Position numbers and translations under genes: made by a program. A DNA stretch of 64,000 nucleotides, taken from Endozoicomonas sp031844845. GTDB taxonomy: Bacteria > Pseudomonadota > Gammaproteobacteria > Pseudomonadales > Endozoicomonadaceae. The stretch is from positions 1 to 64,000 of the forward strand of contig NZ_JAVRMB020000007.1 of assembly GCF_031844845.1 (NCBI RefSeq), read 5' to 3'. Positions 1-8,493 of the stretch are shown one piece after another; position 1 is the stretch's first letter, and every line of letters begins with the position of its first letter. The notes beneath the pieces are model-generated. The model was not told where the DNA came from. It worked only from the letters and a program-made list of their open reading frames with translations, and did no database searches.

Positions 1-121
1 AACATGTTTGCGAAGAAAAATAGCCTTTTTTTTGTTGAAATCAGGAATGATCAGTTTTTTTGTGGCTGACTAATTAATCAGTCAAATAAATCAGCGAAAT
101 GACCATTACTATATATCAAGT

Positions 122-1507
122 ATGGAAAGACGAAGTACTAGATTAAGAACATTAAGTCATCAGATAAGTGGATCTGTTGTGACTGTGGATAATAACGGGT
201 ATGAGCAGGCTCGCGAAATCTGGAATAAGGCTGTTCCCGCTAAACCAGGCCTGATTGTGGAGTGCCGTACTGAAGAAGATGTCCTCCGTTCAATTGAGTT
301 TGCCGATCGACATGATTTGGCTTTTTCACTGCGCAGTGGTGGACATAATATTGCTGGCCGAGGCCTGCTTCACAATGGCATGACACTTAATCTCAGGCAC
401 CTGAACAAAATGGAAGTTGACCATAATTTTTGCAGGTTGCATGTGGGTCCTGGTGCAATACTGGGCGATATCGATCGTCTAACTTCGGCTCATGACCTTG
501 CTGTTCCATTGGGTGTTGAACCCACGACCGGTGCTGTTGGATTGACGCTGGGGGGAGGGATGGGGAGACTGTCCTGTCAATATGGCCTGAGTTGCGACAG
601 TCTTGTCTCTGCCCGTATGGTTCTGGCAAATGGTCAGGTGATTGATGTATCAGAAAATCATTATCCTGAGATTTTCTGGGCGATCAGGGGTGGTGGTGGC
701 AACTTTGGTGTCGTTACTGAAATGACCTTTACCCTTCATCCGATACCCAGAACGTTTATTCATGGCGGTATCGTTTATGGTAAAGAGAAGGTTATCCCCG
801 CATTACAGATTTATCGGGAGATATTAAAGCAGGGCGATCGAAAATTGGGGCTGGATGCCGCGTTGATCGTCGATCACCAGGGACAGAAGTCTATTTTATT
901 CAACGTCTGCTTCAATGGAACCCGGGCTGAAGCAGAAGACAGTCTAAGGGTTCTGGATTCGCTGGGGAAACCGTTGAGCCGCCGACTGATTGATAAAACT
1001 TATCCCGAGGTTCAGTCCAGTGAGCATATGCCATTTGGCTTTTATAATTATTATCAAAGTAGTATGACGAATGCCTTGCAGGATGAGCTGATTGAGATAT
1101 TGGCAGAGGCGTTGAATGTTGTTCCGGTTCCTGACAGTGAGAAAAGTGAGTTTTTTATCGCTTTTCAACAAATGGGCACTGCAATCAGCGATCAACTTCC
1201 AGAGGCCACTGCATTTGCTCACCGTGATGCGCTTTGTAATATTATCCCGATCAGTCATACCCGCTCTATGACCTGGCACCAGAAGACAAAGCAGTGCATT
1301 GACCTCATTCAGGAACAAATAGCGCCTTATTGCTCAGGCTTTTATACCAATGACTGCAATGATACCAACTGTCAAAATGGAGAAGCATTTTTTCACACCA
1401 ATTTGCCCCGTCTTAAATTGATTAAACAGCAGTATGACCCTGACAATTTGTTTAATCGAAGTGTCGATATCAGTGGATGTCACCAGGGCCTTGCTGCTGG
1501 AAGATAA
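122..1507 (+). CDS. FAD-binding oxidoreductase, berberine-bridge-enzyme (BBE) type
   Basis: A 461-residue flavoprotein of the PCMH/BBE-like oxidase class. These enzymes oxidise an alcohol, sugar or alkaloid-like substrate and pass electrons to O2; the substrate here is unknown. Visible: the FAD-binding N-terminal half with SGGHNIAGRG, whose His75 is at the position that carries 8-alpha-histidyl FAD in the family, then the glycine-rich LTLGGGMGRL loop near residue 145, and a C-terminal BBE signature YDPDNLFNRS. The second (cysteinyl) FAD attachment site of bicovalent members is not obvious: the VEPTTGAVGL stretch before the GGG loop has no Cys. There is no signal peptide. The start is ATG without a clear Shine-Dalgarno. 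It stands alone, co-directional with but about 280 bases from the dms operon. Family assignment is firm; function is not. Confidence 0.85.
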   Translation: MERRSTRLRTLSHQISGSVVTVDNNGYEQAREIWNKAVPAKPGLIVECRTEEDVLRSIEFADRHDLAFSLRSGGHNIAGRGLLHNGMTLNLRHLNKMEVDHNFCRLHVGPGAILGDIDRLTSAHDLAVPLGVEPTTGAVGLTLGGGMGRLSCQYGLSCDSLVSARMVLANGQVIDVSENHYPEIFWAIRGGGGNFGVVTEMTFTLHPIPRTFIHGGIVYGKEKVIPALQIYREILKQGDRKLGLDAALIVDHQGQKSILFNVCFNGTRAEAEDSLRVLDSLGKPLSRRLIDKTYPEVQSSEHMPFGFYNYYQSSMTNALQDELIEILAEALNVVPVPDSEKSEFFIAFQQMGTAISDQLPEATAFAHRDALCNIIPISHTRSMTWHQKTKQCIDLIQEQIAPYCSGFYTNDCNDTNCQNGEAFFHTNLPRLKLIKQQYDPDNLFNRSVDISGCHQGLAAGR

Positions 1508-1595
1508 TCATTCTCAGTTGCAGGGGTTTCACGCCCTCCAGTCTGCTCGATAAGTTCCTATTCCCTTCAGTAATTGCCTCAAACCTGATAAAAAA

Positions 1596-1609
1596 TTGAT
1601 CTGGATCAA
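1596..1609. promoter_or_regulatory. FNR/Anr-type binding site upstream of dmsABC
   Basis: TTGATCTGGATCAA is a perfect palindrome matching the FNR consensus TTGAT-N4-ATCAA. It lies about 180 bases before the dmsA start, the only operon downstream on that strand. FNR/Anr activates anaerobic respiratory operons, so oxygen-limited induction of the reductase is the natural inference. No -10/-35 pair could be fixed with confidence. A half-similar stretch (TTGATCAGATCTTATCA) starts at 1621. Confidence 0.7.
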
Positions 1610-1670
1610 TCGGTTATCTATTGATCAGATCTTATCATCTATGCCGTTTCACCAGTTCATTATTTATTCA

Positions 1671-1737
1671 GAGATGCATTTTGTAAGGCTCTTTTGTAAG
1701 GCTCTTTTGTAAGGCTATTTTGTAAGGAGTGCATCTC
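1671..1737. repeat. Four 13-base tandem repeats enclosed by an 8-base inverted repeat
   Basis: The 13-base unit TTTTGTAAGGCTC occurs at 1679, 1692 and 1705 (the last ending in A), with a truncated fourth copy at 1718-1728. The array is flanked by GAGATGCA (1671-1678) and its exact complement TGCATCTC (1730-1737), so the RNA could form a stem presenting the repeats in the loop. Each copy contains GTAAGG, which resembles part of a ribosome-binding site. It lies 53 bases before the dmsA start codon, in what should be its 5' leader. Function is unknown; regulation of dms translation or mRNA stability is a guess. Confidence 0.8.
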
Positions 1738-1790
1738 AACGCTACCTGGTTAAGGAACTGGTCCCGGTTTTATTGATAACGGTAAAATAA

Positions 1791-4241
1791 ATGAAGAAAC
1801 TCCTCGATAGTGCGCTGTCGTCTGTCATCAAGCGAAGAACATTTATGAAGTGGGGGACTGCTGGCGGTGCAGCTGCTGTGGTTGCAGCGAATAGTTTGCC
1901 GGTTCAGGCCTCAGCAGTATTAAAGCAGGTTGCAGGTGCTACAGGACAGGATGAGATTAAATCCGTCTGGTCTTCCTGTACAGTGAACTGCGGTTCCCGG
2001 TGTGTCCTGCGTCATCAGGTGAAAGATGGCGTTATTATTCATACCGAAACAGACAATACGGGTGAAGACGTCTACGGTGACCATCAGGTTCGTGCTTGCC
2101 TGCGTGGTCGTTCTTTCCGTAAGCGGGTATACAATCCTGATCGTTTGAAATACCCAATGAAACGGGTAGGGAAACGAGGTGAAGGCCGGTTTGAGCGAAT
2201 CAGCTGGGAAGAAGCATTTGATACCATCGGGGATAACCTGAAGCGCATTAAAAAGGACTACGGTAATGAGGCTATCTATCTCAATTACTGTACCGGTACA
2301 TTGGGAGGAACCGTTTCAAAGTCCTGGCCTCCTTCGGCTACCCCTATTGCTCGATTAATGAATTGCTGGGGCGGTTATCTGAATCATTATGGTGATTACA
2401 GTACTGCACAAATAACGGTTAGTCTGCCCTATCTGTTTGGTGGTAGTTGGGTTGGTAATAACTGTACGTCAGATCTTGTTAATACACGACTGGTGGTCAA
2501 TTTCGGTAACAATCCTGCAGAAACCCGCATGAGTGGTGGCGGTGTTATTTATCATCTGACAGAAGCTCGTGAGCGCAGTAATGCCCGCATGATCACCTTT
2601 GATCCGCGCATGACAGACACTACGCTGGGTGCCAATGATGAATGGATTCCACTGCGTCCGGGAACTGACGCTGCTCTCGTTGCGGGCATGGCCTGGGTCA
2701 TGATCACTGAGAACCTTGTGGATAACGATTTCCTGAGTCGTTACACCACTGGGTATGATGAAAACTCTTTACCCGGCAGTGCTCCTGAAGGTTCATCCTG
2801 GACGTCTTATATTCTCGGAAAAGGCGCTGACGGGGTGGCTAAAACGCCTGAGTGGGCGGCAAAAATCACGGCAGTCCCTGCAGTAACTATCATTCGCCTG
2901 GCTCGTGAAATTGCCATGACCAAGCCGTGTAATATCATGCAGGGATGGGGACTTCAGCGTACGGCCAATGGTGAGCAGGCCAGCCGGGCTATCTGTATGC
3001 TGGCGGTAATGACCGGTAATGTCGGGATTCCCGGTGGTGGTACCGGTGCCCGGGAAGGCAGTTATTCTATGCCATTCGCATCTTTCCCAACATTAACAAA
3101 TCCAGTAAAAACCTCTATCCCCATGTTTCTCTGGACCGATGCCATTCATCGTCATAGCGAAATGACGGATAAAACCGATGGTATCCGGGGTGCTGAACAG
3201 TTAAGCCAACCCATTAAATTCATCTGGAACTATGCGGGTAACTGCATAATTAACCAGCATGCGGATACCAATCGTACCCATGAGATTCTGCAGGATGACA
3301 GTCAGTGCGAAATGATTGTTGTCATCGATAACCATATGACGGCCAGTGCCCGATATGCGGATATTCTACTGCCTGACCTGACCGCAGCAGAGCAACCTGA
3401 TTTTGCACCCAACGGTTCCTGCGGAAATATGGGGTACACAATTTTTTGTGATACCGCAGTAGAACCATTGTACGAGTGTCGTTCGGTTTACGATATGTGC
3501 ACCGGTATTGCCAAGCGTCTGGGCGTTGAGCAACAGTTCACTGAAGGCCGTGATCAGGAAGCCTGGTTGCGTCATATCTATGCCAAATCCCAAGAGCTTA
3601 ACCCGGGGTTGAGTGATCTGGATTTTGATACTTTCCGTCAGTTGGGTATTGTCAAACAGAAGAATCCCGGTGAGCCGCATGTTGAGTTCCGGGCCTTCCG
3701 CGAAAATCCTGAAGCTAACCCGTTAGCAACGCCTTCCGGGAAAATTGAGATTTATTCCCAACGACTGGCTGATATCGCTGCAACCTGGGTTCTGGGTGAA
3801 GGCGACACTGTTCGTCCATTGCCAGAATATGCCTCTTCCTGGGAAGGGCATGAGGCATCTCATACCAAACAGTATCCACTGCAAATGTTTGGCTTTCACT
3901 ATAAAGCCAGAACGCATTCTACCTACGGTAATGTTGACGTACTTCGTGACAGTAATCGGCAGGAAGTCTGGATTAACCCGATGGATGCTGCTCAGAGAGC
4001 GATCAAAGACGGCGATATGTTGAAGGTTTGGAATGACCGTGGTGAGATTCGGATTGCCGCCAAGGTGACTGAACGGATTGTTCCGGGTGTGGTCGCTATG
4101 GGCCAGGGTAGCTGGTATGCCCCGGATAAAAAGGGGATAGATCGTGGTGCCTGTATGAATACGTTGACGACTCAACGCCCATCACCGCTGGCTAAAGGCA
4201 ATCCTCAGCACAGTAATCTGGTCGAAATCGCTAAGGTCTGA
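1791..4241 (+). CDS. dmsA: Anaerobic dimethyl sulfoxide reductase catalytic subunit (DmsA family)
   Basis: Molybdenum bis-MGD oxidoreductase, 816 residues, the usual length of DmsA/YnfE. It would reduce DMSO or a related S- or N-oxide in anaerobic respiration. The N-terminus has a twin-arginine signal (RRTFMKW, Arg15-Arg16, then a hydrophobic Ala-rich stretch ending near VQASA), so export by Tat is expected. A [4Fe-4S] cluster is bound by Cys63, Cys67, Cys71 and Cys103. Ser204 in HYGDYSTAQ is at the position of the Mo-coordinating serine of DmsA. The C-terminal molydopterin dinucleotide-binding domain (from about residue 685) ends the protein. It is the first gene of dmsABC, 14 bases from dmsB. 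Substrate preference within the family cannot be told from sequence alone. Confidence 0.93.
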   Translation: MKKLLDSALSSVIKRRTFMKWGTAGGAAAVVAANSLPVQASAVLKQVAGATGQDEIKSVWSSCTVNCGSRCVLRHQVKDGVIIHTETDNTGEDVYGDHQVRACLRGRSFRKRVYNPDRLKYPMKRVGKRGEGRFERISWEEAFDTIGDNLKRIKKDYGNEAIYLNYCTGTLGGTVSKSWPPSATPIARLMNCWGGYLNHYGDYSTAQITVSLPYLFGGSWVGNNCTSDLVNTRLVVNFGNNPAETRMSGGGVIYHLTEARERSNARMITFDPRMTDTTLGANDEWIPLRPGTDAALVAGMAWVMITENLVDNDFLSRYTTGYDENSLPGSAPEGSSWTSYILGKGADGVAKTPEWAAKITAVPAVTIIRLAREIAMTKPCNIMQGWGLQRTANGEQASRAICMLAVMTGNVGIPGGGTGAREGSYSMPFASFPTLTNPVKTSIPMFLWTDAIHRHSEMTDKTDGIRGAEQLSQPIKFIWNYAGNCIINQHADTNRTHEILQDDSQCEMIVVIDNHMTASARYADILLPDLTAAEQPDFAPNGSCGNMGYTIFCDTAVEPLYECRSVYDMCTGIAKRLGVEQQFTEGRDQEAWLRHIYAKSQELNPGLSDLDFDTFRQLGIVKQKNPGEPHVEFRAFRENPEANPLATPSGKIEIYSQRLADIAATWVLGEGDTVRPLPEYASSWEGHEASHTKQYPLQMFGFHYKARTHSTYGNVDVLRDSNRQEVWINPMDAAQRAIKDGDMLKVWNDRGEIRIAAKVTERIVPGVVAMGQGSWYAPDKKGIDRGACMNTLTTQRPSPLAKGNPQHSNLVEIAKV

Positions 4242-4255
4242 AGGAATAAAGTTTG

Positions 4256-4876
4256 ATGATTCAACTTGGATTTTATGTAGACACGGCCAAGTGTACGGGC
4301 TGCAAAACCTGTCAACTGTCGTGCAAAGATGAAAATGACCTGAAAGTGGGCATAAACTGGCGCCGGGTCTATGAATACGGCGGCGGTAACTGGATTCAGA
4401 ATGAAGACGGTACTTACGCTCAGGATGTGTTTGCTTATTACACCTCCATCAGTTGTAACCATTGTGCCAAACCAGCCTGTACCAAAGCCTGTCCAACGGG
4501 TGCGATGCACAAGCGGGAAAAAGACGGTCTGGTGATGGTGAATGCGGATGTATGCGTTGGCTGCCGCTATTGTGAAATGGCCTGCCCATACGGTGCACCT
4601 CAGTTTGATGCTGAAAAGAAGGTGATGACCAAGTGTGATGGTTGTTACGACCGCGTTGATCAGGGCAAGAAGCCAATCTGTATCGAATCCTGCCCGCTGC
4701 GGGCGCTGGACTTTGGTCCGATCGAAGAGCTGCGTGCTAAATACGGCACTGAGGCGGATATCGCGCCACTGCCGGATTCTTCACTGACTGAACCATCGCT
4801 GGTGATGAAGGCAAGCCGTCATGCCAGGCCTTCCGGTGACAAGACCGGGCGCATTATGAACACACGGGAGGTGTAA
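4256..4876 (+). CDS. dmsB: DMSO reductase iron-sulfur subunit (DmsB)
   Basis: Electron-transfer subunit, 206 residues, carrying four ferredoxin-type Cys motifs: CTGCKTCQLSC, CNHCAKPACTKAC, CVGCRYCEMAC and CDGCYDRV...CIESC. It moves electrons from the membrane anchor to the Mo subunit. The reading frame also has a TTG at 4253, but ATG at 4256 is preferred: AAGGA lies at 4241-4245, 10 bases upstream, and the product then begins MIQLGFYVD, like known DmsB. The ORF ends two bases before dmsC, so the pair is almost certainly co-translated. Confidence 0.93.
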   Translation: MIQLGFYVDTAKCTGCKTCQLSCKDENDLKVGINWRRVYEYGGGNWIQNEDGTYAQDVFAYYTSISCNHCAKPACTKACPTGAMHKREKDGLVMVNADVCVGCRYCEMACPYGAPQFDAEKKVMTKCDGCYDRVDQGKKPICIESCPLRALDFGPIEELRAKYGTEADIAPLPDSSLTEPSLVMKASRHARPSGDKTGRIMNTREV

Positions 4877-4878
4877 CC

Positions 4879-5727
4879 ATGCAACAGTTGTCACTGGTTA
4901 TCTTTACGGTTCTGGCACAGGGAACCGTGGGTCTGTTTCTGGTACTGGCTACGTTACTGATGTTCAATCAGGATGCCAAACGCAAACAGCTGCTGACCCG
5001 GATGATGGGCGTGGTGCTGGTCATGCTGGGTATCGCCGGTGGTGCGGCCCTGGCTCACCTGGGGCAGCCGCTGCGGGCCTTTAACGTGATCTTTGGTCTT
5101 GAGCATCTCTCAGCCCTGAGTGTTGAAATCATGACCACCAGTCTGTTTGGTGGGGCGGTGTTCACCTATGGTGCAATGGCTCACTTCGGGATTCTGGAGA
5201 AGCTGCAGAAGCTGGTGCTGACGGGTGCCATGGGGCTGGGCATCCTGTTGCTGCTGGCTATTGCTAATGTTTACACGCTGACTACCGTACCGGCATGGAA
5301 CAGCGGCTGGACTATCTTCCAGTTTGTGATGACGGCGTTTGTGATAGGTCTTCCTGCTGCTGCGCTGCTGCTGAGAAGTCAGTCTGCCAAATTGGGTACA
5401 TTCCAGAAGAACACCGATCGTGCGCTGGCAACCCTGGGTTTTGTCACCCTGGGTCTGGTGCTGGTTGGTTATTCGTTGTACCTGTTCTGGCTGGGTCAGG
5501 TAGAACTGCCGGTTAACCCGCTGGGCTTGATGGACTACCACGGTAGTCTGATTCTGGCCCGCCTTGGCCTGCTATTTGCTGGCTTGGGTGTCTGGGTCAT
5601 TGCGGCAACCCGAGGCAGTAACTCTGGGGTAGGTCTGGCAGCAGTGAGCACCGTTCTGGTACTGACTGCTGAACTGTGTGGCCGTATTTTCTTTTACGAC
5701 CTGCATATGTTTGCCAGCGGAATGTAA
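4879..5727 (+). CDS. dmsC: DMSO reductase membrane anchor subunit (DmsC)
   Basis: Very hydrophobic 282-residue protein with about eight predicted membrane helices, as in DmsC, which anchors DmsAB and oxidises menaquinol. The family's HLGQPLRAFNVIFGLEHLS block is present near residue 60, and the C-terminus contains the AELCGRIFFYDLHMFASGM stretch. Its start has GGGAGGTG immediately upstream (end of dmsB). No DmsD/TorD-type maturation chaperone gene follows; the next gene, six bases away, is on the opposite strand. Confidence 0.9.
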   Translation: MQQLSLVIFTVLAQGTVGLFLVLATLLMFNQDAKRKQLLTRMMGVVLVMLGIAGGAALAHLGQPLRAFNVIFGLEHLSALSVEIMTTSLFGGAVFTYGAMAHFGILEKLQKLVLTGAMGLGILLLLAIANVYTLTTVPAWNSGWTIFQFVMTAFVIGLPAAALLLRSQSAKLGTFQKNTDRALATLGFVTLGLVLVGYSLYLFWLGQVELPVNPLGLMDYHGSLILARLGLLFAGLGVWVIAATRGSNSGVGLAAVSTVLVLTAELCGRIFFYDLHMFASGM

Positions 5728-5733
5728 GAGAGG

Positions 5734-7464
5734 TTAGGGTTTTTCCCTTTTTGCAGCTGCGAGAGGGGAAGGTTTATCGAAGCCAAACTTTCTTGAATTT
5801 TCAAGGAACTCTGAAAGGTTAGCTTGCGGGCCCACACTTCTAGTACGCAGGTATTTAGCATTGTCGATTTGCTTAACGAGAATAGACGTTGCTTTCTTGA
5901 GTATATCTCGCGTACTTTCTGATAAAGCCTCTTTTGATTGTTTCTCTATATATCCTTTAACACTGTTCTTAAGCTTCAAAAAATCTTGCTCACGTCGTTT
6001 ACCTGCGTAACACTTTTGACTTTTTCTGGCTTGATTCGCGCTCTTCTGGTCAAGATGAAGCTTATTTTTTTTAGGTGGTGGGGTAAGTTTTGCAATTATT
6101 TGATGATGTTCATCGTTGCTGATAAGGCTGGCCGCGGCCTCCATAATTTGGTAGGAAGGAAGACGCGCTATTGTTGTTATATTAAGGCTGGTAGCTACTG
6201 AGTTTGCCAGTTTAATTATTTCAGGTGTTTTTTTATTAATATCTTTGGGATCTAAATCTGAGTTTGTGTGCTTTCCTTCTGTGTTACTCTTTGGATCAGT
6301 CTTGGTTTTACTATCTTGAAAGTTCTTTTTAGCACTTTTGCGTGCTGGCTCACTATTGGTGCCTGAATTTTCCTCTTCACTATCTTCATTGGATTTTCGA
6401 TCCCTTTTGCGTGATTGCTCACTGATAGTGTCTGTATTTGCCTCGGTTGTATTTGACGTAACTACAAAATCTGCGGTAGTTGAGTCTGAGGCTTTACTTA
6501 ATGATTCCAGCGCTAACTCTGTCTGAGTTGCTTTTGTAATTTTTGGAGTGGAACGCATTTGGTTAACTTCCTGTAAATTCGCAGTTAGTTTTTCCTGTAG
6601 CTGATTTAACATTTCCAGAGTAGTATTGAACTTGGCTTCAAGAGCTTCAGTATTAGATTCGAAGCTTGTTATTGATTTCTGAATTTTTTCGTTACCTTTT
6701 TCTGTTGTCCGCTCAAAATTATCTGAAGCGGATTGGTATGATGCTTTTATGTCTTGATAAATGGCATTTTTTACACCATTAAGTGCACTCGCTAGATTCT
6801 CTAAACCTTCAGTTTCTTTTCTTACCGCGCAACTCATTTCCGTTATTTTTTTTTGACAAGACGAAGTGGTTTCTTCCAGTTTTTTTGTGGTCTCTGATAA
6901 GCATTTGTTTACGGATTCTTGGATAGTGGTTTCTATTCTCAATTCATTTTGAGTAGTTGTAGTGATTGGTTGGGATATGTCTTTGGTTGGTGGCTGACTC
7001 AGAAGTACGTGGTCGGGTTGCGTCTGAAGCACAGCTTGATTTTGGTGTGAATTTAAGAATGCTGCGTTAATTGAAGGAAGGGGGGTGGTGGACTTATTGC
7101 CCGGTGCCGCGTCAAATAAATAATGAATGTCTACTTGAGGATCGGTGTGGGAATGAAGTCGAAAATCTGTGTCATATGTGTCTTGCGCTAAAAATGATGG
7201 CTGCTGGGCAGGGGCAGGTTGCCATAATACAGGGAGTTGCATAGAGGCGTTTTGAATATCCCAATAGTTGATCTGGTTTGAAGAGGGCTGCGTTGTTCTA
7301 CTATCCTGATGGTTGTTTCTCCTCAATCCCTGTGTGTAATAATTTTGCATATTTGCATAAGTCTTCTTGCCGCCAGATTGATCAAAAGTAGTGCTTATCT
7401 CAGTATTCTGGTGAGGATAGCAGCCCATTCTTGGATTGAGATGCGAATTAATATGCTCGTTCAT
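5734..7464 (-). CDS. Orphan coiled-coil protein with NLS-like clusters (possible host-directed effector)
   Basis: No recognised family. About 576 residues when started at the ATG at 7464 (MNEHINSH); an upstream in-frame TTG at 7488 would add eight residues but has no Shine-Dalgarno, while AGAGG lies 11 bases before the ATG. The N-terminal ~170 residues are Gln/Asn/Thr/Pro-rich and probably disordered. Residues ~180-302 form a long Glu/Lys/Gln coiled coil. Then come the motif KATQTE (311-316), an acidic/basic low-complexity region with SRKRDRKS and PARKSAKK (about 351-380, like a bipartite nuclear-localisation signal), and a helical, lysine-rich C-terminal domain. There is no signal peptide or membrane segment. 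Base composition is more AT-rich than the dms genes. It is convergent with dmsC and separates it from napF. An effector role is inference. Confidence 0.6.
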   Translation of the reverse strand: MNEHINSHLNPRMGCYPHQNTEISTTFDQSGGKKTYANMQNYYTQGLRRNNHQDSRTTQPSSNQINYWDIQNASMQLPVLWQPAPAQQPSFLAQDTYDTDFRLHSHTDPQVDIHYLFDAAPGNKSTTPLPSINAAFLNSHQNQAVLQTQPDHVLLSQPPTKDISQPITTTTQNELRIETTIQESVNKCLSETTKKLEETTSSCQKKITEMSCAVRKETEGLENLASALNGVKNAIYQDIKASYQSASDNFERTTEKGNEKIQKSITSFESNTEALEAKFNTTLEMLNQLQEKLTANLQEVNQMRSTPKITKATQTELALESLSKASDSTTADFVVTSNTTEANTDTISEQSRKRDRKSNEDSEEENSGTNSEPARKSAKKNFQDSKTKTDPKSNTEGKHTNSDLDPKDINKKTPEIIKLANSVATSLNITTIARLPSYQIMEAAASLISNDEHHQIIAKLTPPPKKNKLHLDQKSANQARKSQKCYAGKRREQDFLKLKNSVKGYIEKQSKEALSESTRDILKKATSILVKQIDNAKYLRTRSVGPQANLSEFLENSRKFGFDKPSPLAAAKREKP

Positions 7465-7652
7465 ACTGTACCAAACCTCTAGAAACAAGTTATGTAATAA
7501 TCTTAGAAGACCGTTTCATTAATGATAAGTTCAATATTTCACCCTTTGGCTGTTCAGACTACGGACTATCAGAAAGTCCGTGGGGACGAAGTTTTCGGAG
7601 GGGCTCTTTAGGGGATGGGAATGTCAAAGGTTTGTTTCAGTTTATGGAACTT

Positions 7653-7846
7653 TTAGGAACTGTCTCGAAATAACTTACACATTGCTGAGCCTCTAAACTC
7701 CGTTCGTCCTGAGCTTGTCGAAGGACCCATAGGGCCTAAAGGCGTGAACTCCGGACCCAAGTATTGTGCCAAGCATCCTTCGACTCCGCTCAGGATGAAC
7801 GGAGTCCGAGTTCAAAATGTCTGAATTATTTAAGGACAATTCCTAA
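7653..7846. mobile_element. Palindromic MITE-like element, family A (full copy 1)
   Basis: About 194 bases with terminal inverted repeats of about 30 bases. The left end TTAGGAACTGTCTCGAAATA mirrors the right end, whose complement reads TTAGGAATTGTCCTTAAATA. Inside is a second inverted pair, CTCCGTTCGTCCTGAGC... against ...GCTCAGGATGAACGGAG, so the whole element could fold into a long hairpin. There is no ORF inside. Near-identical ends recur at 28677-28852 and 41665-41853 and, with another interior, at 21364-21470 and 56702-56802. The interior motif CCTTCGACTCCGCTCAGG is a dispersed palindrome type known from many proteobacterial genomes. Confidence 0.8.
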
Positions 7847-7952
7847 GTTGGTAACCCGCTACGGTAATTCAGGTATAAATACCGGTTTAATGATTATCTA
7901 AACAAGGTATTTTTAACGGAAATTCTCAAGTCTACAGGCCTCTGATTTCGCA

Positions 7953-8492
7953 GTGTCCGATTTACAGAAAATAGAAAATGAACAGCTGGTATCTCCCTCC
8001 AGACGGGCTTTTTTCAGGCGTTTCAGTCCTGAGCATGAGCCTGTGGTACCGGGTAGTCGTTATCCACGCCCACCCTGGGCGGTGGAGAACAAGCTATTTC
8101 TGGCACTATGCACCCAATGTGATCAATGTATCGATCAATGCCCTATGCGGGTACTGGGTCGCTCCGACGAAAAAGATGAAATACTTGCTGGTCGACCGGT
8201 ATTAGATCTCTCTTATGGAAGCTGTGACTTCTGTGGCCAGTGTGTGGATAACTGCCCTTCAGGAGCCCTGGATCGAGAGGAGGGTAAAAAACGACAGGTG
8301 GTTCCTAAGTTGTCAGGCAGTTGTCAGGCAGAGCTTGGGTTGTATTGTAATCTCTGTGAAGAAGCCTGTCCTGAACAGGCTATCCAGTTCGGAGCCGATA
8401 AAAAACCGGTTATTGACCTTGATCTCTGTACCGGTTGTGGCGAGTGCGCCATGGATTGCTATAGCCGGGTTTTGATGATGACTGGGGTTTGA
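7953..8492 (+). CDS. napF: Ferredoxin-type protein NapF
   Basis: A 179-residue cytoplasmic-type iron-sulfur protein with SPSRRAFFRRF at the N-terminus and four cysteine clusters: CTQCDQCIDQC, CDFCGQCVDNC, a CNLCEEAC-type cluster and CTGCGECAMDC. NapF family members assist maturation or electron supply of Mo reductases. The start is GTG at 7953 with only a weak ribosome-binding site. In several marine gammaproteobacteria a napF-like gene ends the dms operon, so it may belong functionally to dmsABC although an antisense orphan and a repeat element (7465-7952) now separate them. No FNR-like palindrome was found in the 106 bases upstream. Confidence 0.85.
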   Translation: MSDLQKIENEQLVSPSRRAFFRRFSPEHEPVVPGSRYPRPPWAVENKLFLALCTQCDQCIDQCPMRVLGRSDEKDEILAGRPVLDLSYGSCDFCGQCVDNCPSGALDREEGKKRQVVPKLSGSCQAELGLYCNLCEEACPEQAIQFGADKKPVIDLDLCTGCGECAMDCYSRVLMMTGV

Positions 8493-8493
8493 T

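Noticed and set aside
1671..1737. Possible CRISPR-like array
   Set aside because: The units are adjacent 13-mers without spacers.
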